From Doryteuthis pealeii (taxonomy: Eukaryota; Mollusca; Cephalopoda; Myopsida; Loliginidae): a DNA stretch of 64,000 nt. The notes beneath the pieces are model-generated. The model was given only the letters and a program-made list of their open reading frames with translations. It was not told the DNA's origin and did not search any database. The position numbers and the translations under genes are program-made. This document shows, one piece after another, positions 43,491-53,652 of this stretch (position 1 is the first letter of the stretch; every line of letters starts with the position of its first letter). The stretch is from assembly GCA_023376005.1 (NCBI GenBank), contig CM042152.1, forward strand, positions 87,552,262-87,616,261. Direction: 5' to 3'.

Positions 43491-44183
43491 AACAAAAGGC
43501 TGTTATCTTGAGGCTAATTTTATTATGTTTGTTACATAATTATTAGATACCTAATGATTATGGCAATAGTGTAGAAATCATAATGGCGATTAGTGCAGCT
43601 GATGGACTTGAGAGTGAGTGACAGTGCTTGACCTCACTCTCATGTTCCGGGATAAATCGTGAGAACCGGAAGGTGTAGAAAACCCTGTTCTGGTTTAAGG
43701 ATAGGAGTAACTCAGTCAGTTAGCAAGTAGAAGCCGAGCTTGCAAGATGTGATTCTCAACTGCGCAGGTGTCTGGGTTGGGGATTTGGAAATAAAGTAAC
43801 ATCAACGTAAATCGAAGTCTTGTGTTTATTACCTAAAAACTAACAATGACACAGGGCTTCTGATAACGAGAAATCCCACAGAAACCAGACCCGAAGTCCC
43901 CAAATAGAAGACCAGACCTTAGAAGATATACCAGACCAAGATGTTAGAAGATAGAACCAAAGCCGGCCAGAAGAATAGATGACCAAGATATAGAAGAAGT
44001 AAAGAAAGGTATATAACATTATATGTTGATTTGGTAACGAGAAAACATCAGTATACAACATGTTGATGTTTGTATTAAATTTTTAAAGAAATGAAACAAT
44101 TTCAAAGTATCCACTCAGGTATTAATTAGTTATGTTTATGAATATCAAGATGTAGACATTTTAATTAATTGATTTATTAAAAC
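43484..44183. repeat. Inverted-duplication arm 2 (LTR-4 filled site)
   Basis: The flanks 43484-43529 and 44061-44183 match arm 1 (38935-39076) in inverse orientation. The LTR-4 insertion separates them. Confidence 0.8.
43530..44060 (+). mobile_element. LTR-4 solo LTR, TSD TGTT
   Basis: This 531-bp copy starts TGTTACATAATTATTAGATA and ends GTATACAACA, with TGTT duplicated on both sides (43526-43529 and 44061-44064). GGAAATAAAGTAAC provides the polyadenylation signal. The empty site in arm 1 reads TATTATGTTGATG, which confirms the boundaries. Confidence 0.85.
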
Positions 44184-44189
44184 TAAAAA

Positions 44190-44262
44190 TAGGTGTGGCG
44201 CTCACCTCAGACACAAAAATAATCTCCTTGGTCTAGCACTAGTGAAAAGGGGATAGACTCGT
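44190..44262 (+). mobile_element. SINE-A body fragment
   Basis: AGGTGTGGCGCTCACCTCAG through AAAAGGGGATAGACTCGTTGG (in part). No head or tail is present. Confidence 0.7.
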
Positions 44263-44569
44263 TGGCTCATATCCAAATGAGTGTTGGTGTTTATATAGTA
44301 CTTAAGATCACAAGCTGAACATCATTCTATGTGCTGAGGTTTTCCAGTCCATAGAACTACATGGCAAGGTTTGTTAACTATACTTAAAAGCAAGGAAAAC
44401 TGACTCCAAAATAAAAAAAAAGTAGGCTCTAATCTTTGGAGTTGGATCAAAAAGCCAGAGAAAAAAGCATCGCAAATAAATCTGACTTCAAGGTCAGATC
44501 TGGAGATCAGTTTGACATTAGTGTTTGTCTATGTGTGAGTGTGCAGGGGGGGGCATTTTGATATAAAAG

Positions 44570-45085
44570 TTTAATATGTACACATAGATACACATATATG
44601 AATTATAAGTGCATGTCAATACAAATGTGTATAGATATTACAGTTTAATATGTACACATAGATAATTATAAGTGCATGTCAATACAAATGTGTATAGATA
44701 TTACAGTTTAATATGTACACATAGATACACTTATATATGAATTATAAGTGCATGTCAATACAAATGTGTATAGATATTACAGTTTAATATGTACACATAG
44801 ATACACTTATATATGAATTATAAGTGCATGTCAATACAAATGTGTATAGATATTACAGTTTAATATGTACACATAGATACACTTATATATGAATTATAAG
44901 TGCATGTCAATACAAATGTGTATAGATATTACAGTTTAATATGTACACATAGATACACTTATATATGAATTATAAGTGCATGTCAATACAAATGTGTATA
45001 GATATTACAGTTTAATATGTGCACATAGATACACTTATATATGAATTATAAGTGCATGTCAATACAAATGTGTATAGATATTACA
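44570..45085 (+). repeat. 76-bp minisatellite, 7 units
   Basis: Units start at 44570, 44643, 44706, 44782, 44858, 44934 and 45010. The last five are exactly 76 bp and almost identical (GTTTAATATGTACACATAGA ... TATAGATATTACA). The first two are 73 and 63 bp because of small deletions. Confidence 0.95.
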
Positions 45086-45235
45086 GGAAAAATATACAAT
45101 ATGCAAATATGAGAGAGTGCTAAACAGATTTTGGCCTGACCAAGAGAGACATAAATAATATTCCACATATACATTGTCAAGTTTAATACACTTGGCATAT
45201 CATTGGTAAAATTTCTTAACCGTACCTTAAAAAAC

Positions 45236-45465
45236 TGTTATAGATGATATACCCTTATAGACTAATGGAATGCGCCGACGGTTACTATAAGTAACAGGGA
45301 CAATTATGGCTTGAGAGTAAGCCAATGCGAGTCAGCTCATAACTTTATTGTCAGATGTAATTCCCACTTCTCTGTACGGTAATTGTCTACTCTTTTGTTA
45401 ATACATTTTCCTACATTTGTTACCCGTCGTTTTGTTCTTATTTGACCCCTTAAAACCCCACAACA
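45236..45465. mobile_element. LTR-5 solo LTR, TSD AAAAC
   Basis: A 230-bp unit runs TGTTATAGATGATATACCC to CCCCACAACA, with AAAAC at 45231-45235 and 45466-45470. An AATAAA on the minus strand (ACAATAAAGTT) suggests minus orientation. The sister copy is at 62792-63020. Confidence 0.8.
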
Positions 45466-45470
45466 AAAAC

Positions 45471-46395
45471 AAAATCATTTTTTAAAGTCATTTTCTTCTT
45501 GGTTGGGTGAGAACTTTTCAGCGTCCCTTGTGTATATGTAATTTTAAAAATCTAGATCTGTTATTAAGAATTTCACTTGGGGCATGCCAAGAACTTTAGA
45601 TGGATAATTAACTAAGGAGACTGTAATATAAAGAAAAGCATGCACTCATCCTCTGTTGACGTTTGAAACCTGGGAGTTAAGAGAAGCGCTGCTTTAAATC
45701 GTTTGCTTCTCGTTGTCTGCGAGAGGAGAAAATGTGCGAATCCCAGGATGATAAAAGCAGCGATTTGAGCTAGCGTGGTGGGGTGTCTTAGGACGACGTT
45801 ATTACGATAGGATTGAAGAAGGTGAAGAGGAGCGAGTTGCAGTTTCGGAAAGTTAAAAGCGGTGTAAGATTTGAACGTCGTGGTGAAGATAGAAAGAGAT
45901 GAGCAGACTGAATCCCTGAGTTCATTTGACTCACAGAGACTTTTATTTATTTTTCACACCCTGTAAAAAAGTCCACATATCAAGTTATTAAAAAGATGCT
46001 AATAAATTAGCAAATTAACCTGTAGGCAGATGGCACAGTAGAAATCTATTTTCATGTCTACAATTTGACCCCCACTTTGGATGTTTTGTTAAGCAACTTA
46101 CTAACATTAAGGAATTATAACATACACAGCCTTTCTTGAAGGAACAATATGGAACTACTTTACCCTTAACGTCGCAATTCCCTCAATTGTAAATGTTGAG
46201 AAGAAAATAAAAATAATGAAACACTTTCCAAAGTCAGAGTGTGTGTGATTGTCGTGAGCAAGATACGCGACATCATGCACGAAACATCCACGATTTGCAT
46301 GCGCATGTTGTGGAGCAGTTTGGAAGTGTGCTGTTACAAAAGCGCTTTTTAAAATTCTGTTCATATTATCCTTTGATCTTTTACTAGAGCCAACT
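45471..46395. other. Unclassified, including a GC-richer segment
   Basis: 45640-45930 is distinctly less AT rich (GAAGCGCTGCTTTAAATCG, GCGAGAGGAGAAAATGTGCG, GGACGACGTTATTACGATAG). It has no long frame and no partner in the window. The 46190-46400 portion contains a 69-codon frame with no family features. Confidence 0.4.
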
Positions 46396-46399
46396 CACC

Positions 46400-46840
46400 G
46401 TCGAAGGTCTGATTTGGAGGTTCATCACTTGTTAAATAATATTACCATCCCAATGCCTGTGATGCTCAATAAATTTAGCCTCAGTGGTGAGATATTCATC
46501 CTTTTCTAGAACTTCACTGTCTGGTGTGTTGCACTTCTAGCTGATGTTTAGTATACAACACTTTTGATGGACAAAATTCTAGTGCCTTAATGTTTTGATT
46601 GTATGGTATCTATAACTCTGGAACTATTCTTGTAAAGTGAACTACCAAAGTAAGCAAAAATGTTCACAACATTTAGTCTAGTGTTTTGAACTAGAATGTT
46701 TGGTTCAGAATATGGTTCACTTGGTGCAAGTGTAAACATGACCTTCATAGTCTTTAGATTAATGGTTAAACCGAAAAGTATAACATTTGTTTGAGAAGAG
46801 ATCCATAATGTTTTGCTTGTCAGCTTTAGAATGAACTACA
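46400..46840 (-). pseudogene. LINE reverse transcriptase palm/thumb fragment
   Basis: The minus strand reads, across frameshifts, DLFSNKCYTF, then TINLKTMKVMFTLAPSEPY, then SEPNILVQNTRLNVVNIFAY and FGSSLYKNSS. The sequence (L/I)-x-IN-x-KT-K-V, followed by NVV-x-(F/K)-x-Y-(L/F)-GS-x-L, is the RT region immediately after the YADD box in animal LINEs. No YADD itself is kept. The extension towards 46400 is weak. Confidence 0.7.
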
Positions 46841-47520
46841 AGATCTCAGTAGAGAAGAAAATGAAAATAATAAAACACTTTCCAAAGTTAGTGTGGACCA
46901 AGAAATATATCAATAGTAAGTAGCGTGGGAGTATGAGAAGTTTTGAGAATGGTGAAAATTTTGTAAAATTGTGTAAATATCTTTGCTATGGTAGATGTCG
47001 AAAGATGGAGTTCTTTCAAAATATTGAAATAATAAATAGAACTTTGTTCATAATATCCAACCTAGTTTCTCATTTATTTCATACATCTCCCCCATGCTTC
47101 ATATACAATCGAGAAAAAGATATTGTTATAACGCGCTTAGCAAATAATAAGACGTGTAGTCCAGTTGACATTAACTGCAAGAAGTGATCACTTCCGCCTT
47201 TTATTTGCAATAAAACAAGATGGCTGAAACAGTACTTCCGTTTCATACAAACAATGGTAGAACTGGTGCTTCCGGGTCTTAGTATACCACAGATATACTG
47301 GCCTATTTTGCATTGATGGTTGACTTGTTCTAAAGAACTATAACAATTGGCAAATGGAAATAAAGAAAAATAATTTAATGAAGTTTTTCAAGAATTATCA
47401 TTTATGTAAAGAGGTATTGACAAACTTAAAAGAAGTGAATTTTATGGATGTAGTGGAATGGTAATTCAGAATGAGCTGCCTACCACCGCTGACAATAGTA
47501 CCTGCTGATCAAAGAATTGA
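46841..47520. other. Unclassified
   Basis: The 84-codon frame at 46933-47187 has no recognisable domain. No repeat partner is seen. Confidence 0.45.
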
Positions 47521-47522
47521 TT

Positions 47523-47595
47523 TATTTCAAAACTTTATCGGCATTAAATGACCCACTGAGGTTGATATGCCGTAAAACAAAACAAACCAAACCAA
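47523..47595 (-). mobile_element. HD module, isolated
   Basis: The minus strand GTTTGGTTTGTTTTGTTTTA through CATTTAATGCCGATAAAGTTT to AAATAAATCAATTCTT is almost identical to the HD half of 39733-39990, but the partner body is absent. Confidence 0.7.
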
Positions 47596-47668
47596 TTATG
47601 ATACAGAGATAGTAATTCTTTTTTTTTTTTTTCACTATTAAGTATGAGAAAATACATTAGGCTAACCC

Positions 47669-47870
47669 AATGGTTCTCAACCTTTTTTTCTTTTTTACCT
47701 ATTGACCCCTTTTAATCCTATTTGACTATGTAGACCCCCCCCCCCATAGCCATTTCAATGTTTTAAAAACCTCATTGTAATTTTATAGTTAAATACATTT
47801 TACTTGCCTGGGTCCAAAAAATGTTACATGTTCCCCGGTAGTCCACATGGACCCCGGGTGAGAACCACTG
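47669..47870. mobile_element. hAT-type MITE with 8-bp TSD
   Basis: This 202-bp element has terminal inverted repeats CAATGGTTCTCAACC and GGGTGAGAACCACTG. It is flanked by GGCTAACC at 47661-47668 and 47871-47878. The CAGTGGTTCTCAACC-type end and 8-bp TSD are classic for hAT non-autonomous elements. A C13 run lies at 47737-47749. Confidence 0.9.
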
Positions 47871-47878
47871 GGCTAACC

Positions 47879-48148
47879 CATTTCAGAATCTCTACTTAAT
47901 CCAGGAATTAGTTAAAAAAAAAAAAATAGACAAAACAAGAGAAGTGGAAAGTGACAGGCAGAATGACAAGTAAGAGATTGGTCAGTTTTTAACTTAATTG
48001 CAAATTATGACTAATTAGATCCAATGTTGATCAAAGAAAAAAATGTCTGATGTGCTGATTTTGTAAGAACAAAAGAAAATGGCTAATCAGAACTGTTCTA
48101 TAGCATTACCTACCTTCCCTCTCGGTCATAAAAGAACGGTTGTGTCTG
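47879..48148. other. Short unclassified stretch
   Basis: No gene is seen. Confidence 0.4.
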
Positions 48149-48455
48149 TGTTAAGTATCTGGACGCCATCCTTGGCCAGTTGTAAAGAACTTAAAGTAAA
48201 TAAGTAAGTAAGTCCCGAGTTATAGAATCCTTCGGTAAGTAAATAAGTCCTGTGATATAGAATCCTTCGGTCCATCGTCCAAGAAGATCCAAGTAGATGT
48301 GAGTAGCTAAGATTAGAATCAGCCAGTATAAATAATAATAACAACAGCAACAGAGCATTGCCAGTGATTGGACAATAGGTTGGTCACAAGTTTATCGGCG
48401 AGTCTATAAGTATAAGTAGCCATCTGGCACACACCTTATATCAAAAATTCCAACA
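48149..48455 (-). mobile_element. LTR-2 solo LTR, TSD GTCTG
   Basis: On the minus strand this 307-bp unit reads TGTTGGAATTTTTGATATAA to CCAGATACTTAACA. GTCTG lies at 48144-48148 and 48456-48460. (AAT/AAC)n text near 48330 lies inside. Confidence 0.85.
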
Positions 48456-48570
48456 GTCTGTCTTATAAATTAGCTGTTAGTCAGACAAGACGGGGAGTTG
48501 GTATGTATATGAATTCTTGATTGAATGAATATACCATTACCATGTATTTGACTTTGCCTCTTATTCACTA

Positions 48571-49116
48571 TGTCGCATAATCTATGTGGTAGCATAGATT
48601 ATTAACAACACCGTGTAGCGAGAATACAAAGAGCCCAAATGGAAAATTACAGACCGTTGGGAAACTTTGACCTCAAAGATGGGAAACCCGCAAATCACGT
48701 GAGAACTAGTTAGGTCCTCAGTTGATAGCCAGATACTGTGTGAAACAGATGTGTTTCAGCCGGCTGTCACTCCATGTGTTGAGTTAGTTACAAAAGGCAA
48801 ATAAAAGCTTTGAAAAGCAATGGGCATTGTTGATTAATTAAGCATGCCTCAGAAAATGAAAAGAACCAACAAGTAAAGATGAAACAGCCAGACAAAAGAA
48901 AGAAGCAACAAGTATGTAGACATCATGGCCAAAGTAGAAAGAAGAAGAAGTAGAATCCAACATGGCGAATAGAAAGAAGACTAGAGATCACAAATAGCCG
49001 AAGAAAGAAAGTAACAGCAAGTAAGTTATGTATCTGCATAAATATATCTAATACTCTCTTCTCTCTATATCATAAAAACTCTGGTTATGTACCTGACGAG
49101 AAAGGGGTACATAACA
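48571..49116 (+). mobile_element. LTR-3 solo LTR
   Basis: This 546-bp copy starts TGTCGCATAATCTATGTGGT and ends GGGGTACATAACA, with ACTA on both sides (48567-48570 and 49117-49120). It shares AGAACTAGTTAGGTCCTCAG and GCAAATAAAAGC with 32115-33193. It has a single copy of the segment that is duplicated there. Confidence 0.8.
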
Positions 49117-49263
49117 ACTATCATTACATATCTCCTACTTCTTTTTGTGTGTGAGTAATTGGCTGTCTTACTCTCAACACAAAAAGAACCAAGCTTGTAT
49201 GAACCTTGGAAACATCTGGATATGAAGAAATAGTTTGGTTGGTGAACTAAGCAATGCTGGTTA

Positions 49264-49647
49264 TCTATTAATAATGGAGATTCGCTTCCGGTTTTTGTCT
49301 ATAACAAAAACTACATCACTGCTTACGTCACATTACCCAAATTAGTCATAACACAGAATAAATACACTCAAAATTTGAACATGCAGCATTAGACAGTCCT
49401 CATTGTTTTTTAAAACAAGTTTTAATAAATATATGACTGGTATTATATATCTATATATATATTGTTTTATTTTAATACATGTTTAAAGTTTACATTTCAA
49501 ATTGTTTTAATCTTTAATCCTTTAATAAATTTGATGATTTTACTTAGTTAGGATACAGACATTGAATTTTTAACTCCCACCCCTCAGGCAATATGTTTTA
49601 AAAATCTATTTTTACATCACCAGGAGGGCGTTTTTTTATTTTGCTAG
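49264..49647 (+). mobile_element. Helitron-like non-autonomous element, short copy
   Basis: The element starts TCTATTAATAATGGAGATTC after an A. It ends CAGGAGGGCG, then T-rich text, then TTGCTAG followed by T. The ends match 28031-28655. The 3' hairpin is degraded. An internal deletion accounts for the shorter length (384 vs 625 bp). Confidence 0.65.
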
Positions 49648-51200
49648 TTCAAATAATTTATTTTGGTAGCCAACTACTAATGTTTTAGTTTCAATAAAAG
49701 CAGGTACATTTTATTGGAAGTATTGGCTGTATACCATGCTGAATGTTGTTATTGTGATTGCTGTAGTTTACTGAGGATACCCATTTTTAGTTACAGTAAA
49801 ATTGTTACCCAGTGTCGCCTGAAATTTTCTCCTTGCTTGTGCTTCCGGTGTATTGTCTGTGTTTGTCTCTTACATGTGGTGTTCCTGTGTGGAAGTCCTG
49901 TTTGTGCCCTGATCGTATTTAGTCTTGTATTCAGATCTTCTCACATTTGTTTCCGGAACTTCTAATTTTTTCCATCTTTCCTAATTTGTGTTCCAGCAAC
50001 TGAGAGAAACATGTTCCCTCCCAGGTTTAGAAGCCATGGTAGCATACAAAAAAAAAAACACCCATATAACCATAAAAAAAAGAATAGAATTTATGAGCCA
50101 TGCTGATAAAATGCCCATATATATATTAGCACAAGCTCAGATCCCTTGCAGTCCCTAAGCACATATAGAAAACTATTGTGAGTAAACTGACAACATATTC
50201 CAGCAATGCAGATTTTCTACAATGCAAAAAAGATGAATATAAAAGCTCTAAAAAGCAAACTAGAATAAAATAATGGCAAAGCTAGTAAGGAGTGTGCCAG
50301 AAATAGAAATGCCATATGGTTCACTTACTACCTTACAGTAAGTGTGGAGAATTAATGTGGGGAAAATATTCCTCAAGCTCTTTAACAAACATTACACCAA
50401 ATCCAATACACCAAGAAAAATTTCAAAAGAAATAACAAATTAGTGTTGTAATAAAAATATATCCCAAATGATTAATAACAATAAGTTTTATATGCCCAAA
50501 ACAATAATAAGGAACCTGAATAAAGTTCTATGAACAGAGAGAACTTTTTTTTAAAGTGGCAATTGTCAGGCAGACAGTAAATATATAATGTAATATGTAT
50601 TCAAAAAATTTACTGCCAGGCCACAGTATTAAAAAAAAAGAAGAAAAAAAGATCAAATTATGATGAAAAGATTTACATAGGAGCAACTGAACTTCAATGA
50701 AAAAGACTTTGTTATAATCATAAATTAAGATTTTCTAATAGAAAATAGAACATCTTTATCTAGACTTTTGGAAAGTAAAAGACAAGACTGGCAAGTCCCC
50801 TGAGATCAAATGTCAAATTATAAAGAAAGTCTCGGCATATGAGGGTGTAAAGGTAATTCCAAATTGTTCCTCAAGGATAGACTGTGTATATTACAATTCA
50901 CTGCTGTTGGTAAATTGCTGAACAAAACATCAGAGCTGGTGTGAAAATGTAGACAGCAGAATAAAATTAACTATGTCATCTGCTTATAGATTAAAAAATT
51001 AAATTTTCAAGATGAGAAAAATTTCAATGTTTGGTCTCAATATTTTTGATTATTCCTTGCATGTATTCACAATGCATGCAAAATTGAGAAATATATATAT
51101 ATATAAGTAAAACCTAAAAAAAACAAACACTGACCTTTCCACTTCAAACAAATAACTCCCTAACCTAATTGAAAATTCATCAGTCAGGTGCCTGCACCCG
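49648..51200. other. Unclassified AT-rich sequence
   Basis: The 83-codon frame at 49714-49965 is cysteine rich, but no spacing pattern repeats and no family is recognised. No repeats are recognised. Confidence 0.45.
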
Positions 51201-51202
51201 AA

Positions 51203-51203
<1 letters not shown>

Positions 51204-51234
<31 letters not shown>

Positions 51235-51242
51235 GTATATGT
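51204..51242. repeat. (CA)n/(TA)n microsatellite
   Basis: CA repeats 51205-51228 run into TATATATG. Confidence 0.95.
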
Positions 51243-51249
51243 GGCAAAA

Positions 51250-51600
51250 TCATCATCAATTAGCACAAATATCCATGACAATCTCTCGCCAGCCTTCTCT
51301 ATCATTCATTGTCCCTGGAAGGTCCTCTGCGCAGCATCCAGTATCCTCACAAAACTGGTTAATGTAGGTCCTTGCTGAGTGGTTCACACTAGCATGTTCA
51401 TGCGTTGGCTTCCACAAGAGAACATCGCTTATGAGTTCGTCCTTGCCTCTCCAACAGTGTCCAGCATGTCTTGTCCGTCTTAATGGGATGGTTGTACAAC
51501 TGCTTCCTTGTTGGGTGCTGTTCCCATGACTTGTTCAAGACCGCACGCAGCATTCTTGTGAAGCTCCCATCTAACTTATTCTCAAAATGGTGCATGATTT
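51250..51600 (-). pseudogene. LINE ORF2 C-terminal RT remnant
   Basis: The minus-strand frame gives FENKLDGSFTRMLRAVLNKS, then EQHPTRKQLYNHP, then a frameshift to the KTDKTCWTLLERQGRTHKRC frame. The nucleotide complement of the GRPARTYIDQL / REGWRE region follows to 51250. It is the same family as 739-1262, truncated at its 5' end. Confidence 0.8.
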
Positions 51601-51924
51601 AGCATCATATCCAGGACACTTCAACGCTTGACATTGTTATTGGGATACCACAATGATCAATGGAGAAGATGATGAAGGAAAAAAAACATCCTACCTGCAC
51701 CGACATTAACAAAAAATAGCTGTTACATCAAATGATTATCTTGACAGAAATTATCAGATTGACAAAAGGGTCTTGTCACTGGGATACCACAATGATTAAT
51801 GGAGAAGATGGCTAGGTGAGAAAACCATTCCACCTACACAGGCAATGACAGCAAATAGGTATTATACCAACTGACTAACTTTACAAAAAGCAATCAATTA
51901 GATTTTCTTGTTTTAAAATATACA

Positions 51925-51925
<1 letters not shown>
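51601..51925. other. Unclassified, with a short direct repeat
   Basis: GGGATACCACAATGAT(C/T)AATGGAGAAGATG occurs at 51640-51669 and 51780-51810. Each copy is followed by similar text (CCTGCACCGACATTAAC and CCTACACAGGCAATGAC), so this is a ~140-bp tandem pair. Confidence 0.6.
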
Positions 51926-51955
<30 letters not shown>

Positions 51956-51961
<6 letters not shown>

Positions 51962-52158
51962 AAGTAAAGAAATAACAAAAGACTTAGAGATTTAGCATTA
52001 TAGTCTATTTCAGGGAGCTTAGACAAAGTGTTTAACTCTCCCAACTCATCAGATGTGAATGATGAATTCTTTATTACTTTAAAGGCATTTGAAAACAGAT
52101 TTTTATTTTTTTATTTTTTTAAATCTCTAAGTCTTTTGTTATTTCTTTACTTATATAT
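51956..52158. repeat. Perfect 39-bp inverted repeat
   Basis: The arms 51956-51994 and 52120-52158 (TAAGTAAAGAAATAACAAAA core) are exact complements around a 125-bp spacer. (AT)n lies immediately outside the left arm. Exact arms suggest a recent hairpin element. Confidence 0.9.
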
Positions 52159-52270
52159 TTGCTCTAGTGTGACTCTAACATTAAGAGCACACATAGAGCT
52201 CTCAAACTGCGACATGTTTTTAAAATAAAACTCTTGTGTCGTATGGAAGACTTCTTCTCTGGACTTTTGG

Positions 52271-52274
<4 letters not shown>

Positions 52275-52312
<38 letters not shown>
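52275..52312. repeat. (AT)n microsatellite
   Basis: About 35 bp of AT repeats. Confidence 0.95.
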
Positions 52313-52313
<1 letters not shown>

Positions 52314-52359
52314 ATAGTGTATCAGTAAATCTGTAGATTAATATTAGTATTAGCAGAAT

Positions 52360-52608
52360 TTTGATAGTTTAGTCGGTAGAGCATTTGCCTAGAAATCACA
52401 AGGTTCCAGGTTCGATACCAGTCCTTGCCAACTCAGTGCATTAGTAGCACAGATTGGGTAATCTGATCTGTGAAGTGGGGAGCTGACAGTAGGTGTGGCG
52501 CTCCACCTCAACGAAAACAATCTCTTTGCTCTAGCACTAGCAAAAAAGGGATAGACTGCCTTGCTGAAAGGCTGATATTGACAATGGGCCACTCCGCCAA
52601 CTTTACTG
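52360..52608 (+). mobile_element. SINE-A variant
   Basis: The head TTTGATAGTTTAGTCGGTAG has a diverged A box. The B box CAGGTTCGATACCAG is good. The body has GGAGCTGACAGTAGGTGTGG, and a short insertion TTGGGTAATCTGAT matches the SINE-A at 60305-60851, so the two form a subfamily. Confidence 0.8.
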
Positions 52609-52734
52609 TTATGTTTTTCATAGAGAATGATTAATTGCATTTACAAGGAAGGAGATTATATTGAAAAATAAACATCTGTTGAGTAAAATAAATGCTTTTA
52701 TATTTTTAGGCTGTGGATTTTTTGAGGAAGTTAT

Positions 52735-53030
52735 TTACTAAGCTTAGCTTAGATGTGGTACAAGGCCAGAAGTAGGTATTTACACAACCCTTTCACCATG
52801 GATAGGATGTGACACAAGGTTGCAATTATGGGTCATCCAGCTTGGATCCAACTTGCTATTACAGTAGTAATAGATCTGTGAGACTAGCTTGTTAACAATT
52901 ACACAACCATGGGATGCCTGTACAAGACCAGGTGTATGGGGTGCACTATGAGAATCTAACACATTAACAATGGTCTGCTAATTTAGCTTGCAAACTATTA
53001 CACTACTTAAGGTGTACCAATTCATATGAT
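52735..53030 (-). mobile_element. SINE-B head-to-tail dimer
   Basis: Read on the minus strand, one unit begins TTAAGTAGTGTAATAGTTTG and a second begins CATCCCATGGTTGTGTAATT. They are followed by AACCTTGTGTCACATCCTAT and CTGGCCTTGTACCACATCTA. Confidence 0.7.
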
Positions 53031-53260
53031 TATTTATGAATTCTATAGAAAAAATCAGAAGCAAATAATCACCCAATTAAGGATTTGGGGAAGGAAATAT
53101 TTAAAGTAAGAATTAATTTTGGGATAATTTCTCAGGTCAGAAAATGGGAATGAACAGTATTCATGAACAGATTATTTTGATGCTACAAATAAAATAAATC
53201 CTAATATTTTTCTGGTGTCAGAATTTAACTTTCATAATGATAATATAATAGCATTAATTA
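53031..53260. other. Unclassified
   Basis: No gene is seen. Confidence 0.4.
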
Positions 53261-53262
53261 TG

Positions 53263-53313
<51 letters not shown>
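53263..53313. repeat. (AAT)n microsatellite
   Basis: About 16 AAT repeats at the 5' side of a LINE tail. Confidence 0.95.
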
Positions 53314-53652
53314 TTGCAGTTCTAGCAGATCACAGGGTGAAGATGAACAAAAACGAAAAGATGGACAAATATCTGGACCTTGGCAGAGATCTGAAAAAGC
53401 TATGGAATATGAAAGTCAAAGTGATACCAATTGTAGTTGGTGCACTTGGAACGATCCCAAAAGATTGGAAAAAAGATTGGAAAATCTGGAAATCAGTGGA
53501 AGAATTGAGAGCATCCAGAATACTGCACTGCTGCAGTTTGCCAAAATACTCAGAAGAGTCCTGGAGACCTGACGAGACTTGTCACTCAAACTCCAGTGAA
53601 ATACCATCAGCTAACGCTGGTGTGAAGAACTCTATAATAATAATAATGATAT
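53314..53652 (+). pseudogene. LINE ORF2 C-terminal fragment (second family)
   Basis: The first frame gives EKMDKYLDLGRDLKKLWNMK and VKVIPIVVGALGTIPK. A frameshift then gives LEISGRIESIQNTALLQFA, then RILRRVLET-like text, and a stop. KVIPIVVGALG-x-(I/V)-PK-(G/D)-L, followed by QTALLG-(T/S)-ARILR-K-VL, is a well-known RT C-terminal signature in animal LINE ORF2. The 3' end runs into ATAATAATAATGATA, a typical simple tail. It is 5' truncated and frameshifted. Confidence 0.85.

Noticed and set aside
49714..49965. A cysteine-rich 83-residue secreted peptide
   Set aside because: There is no ordered cysteine spacing, no clear signal peptide and no neighbouring exon. The composition is explained by TG-rich DNA.
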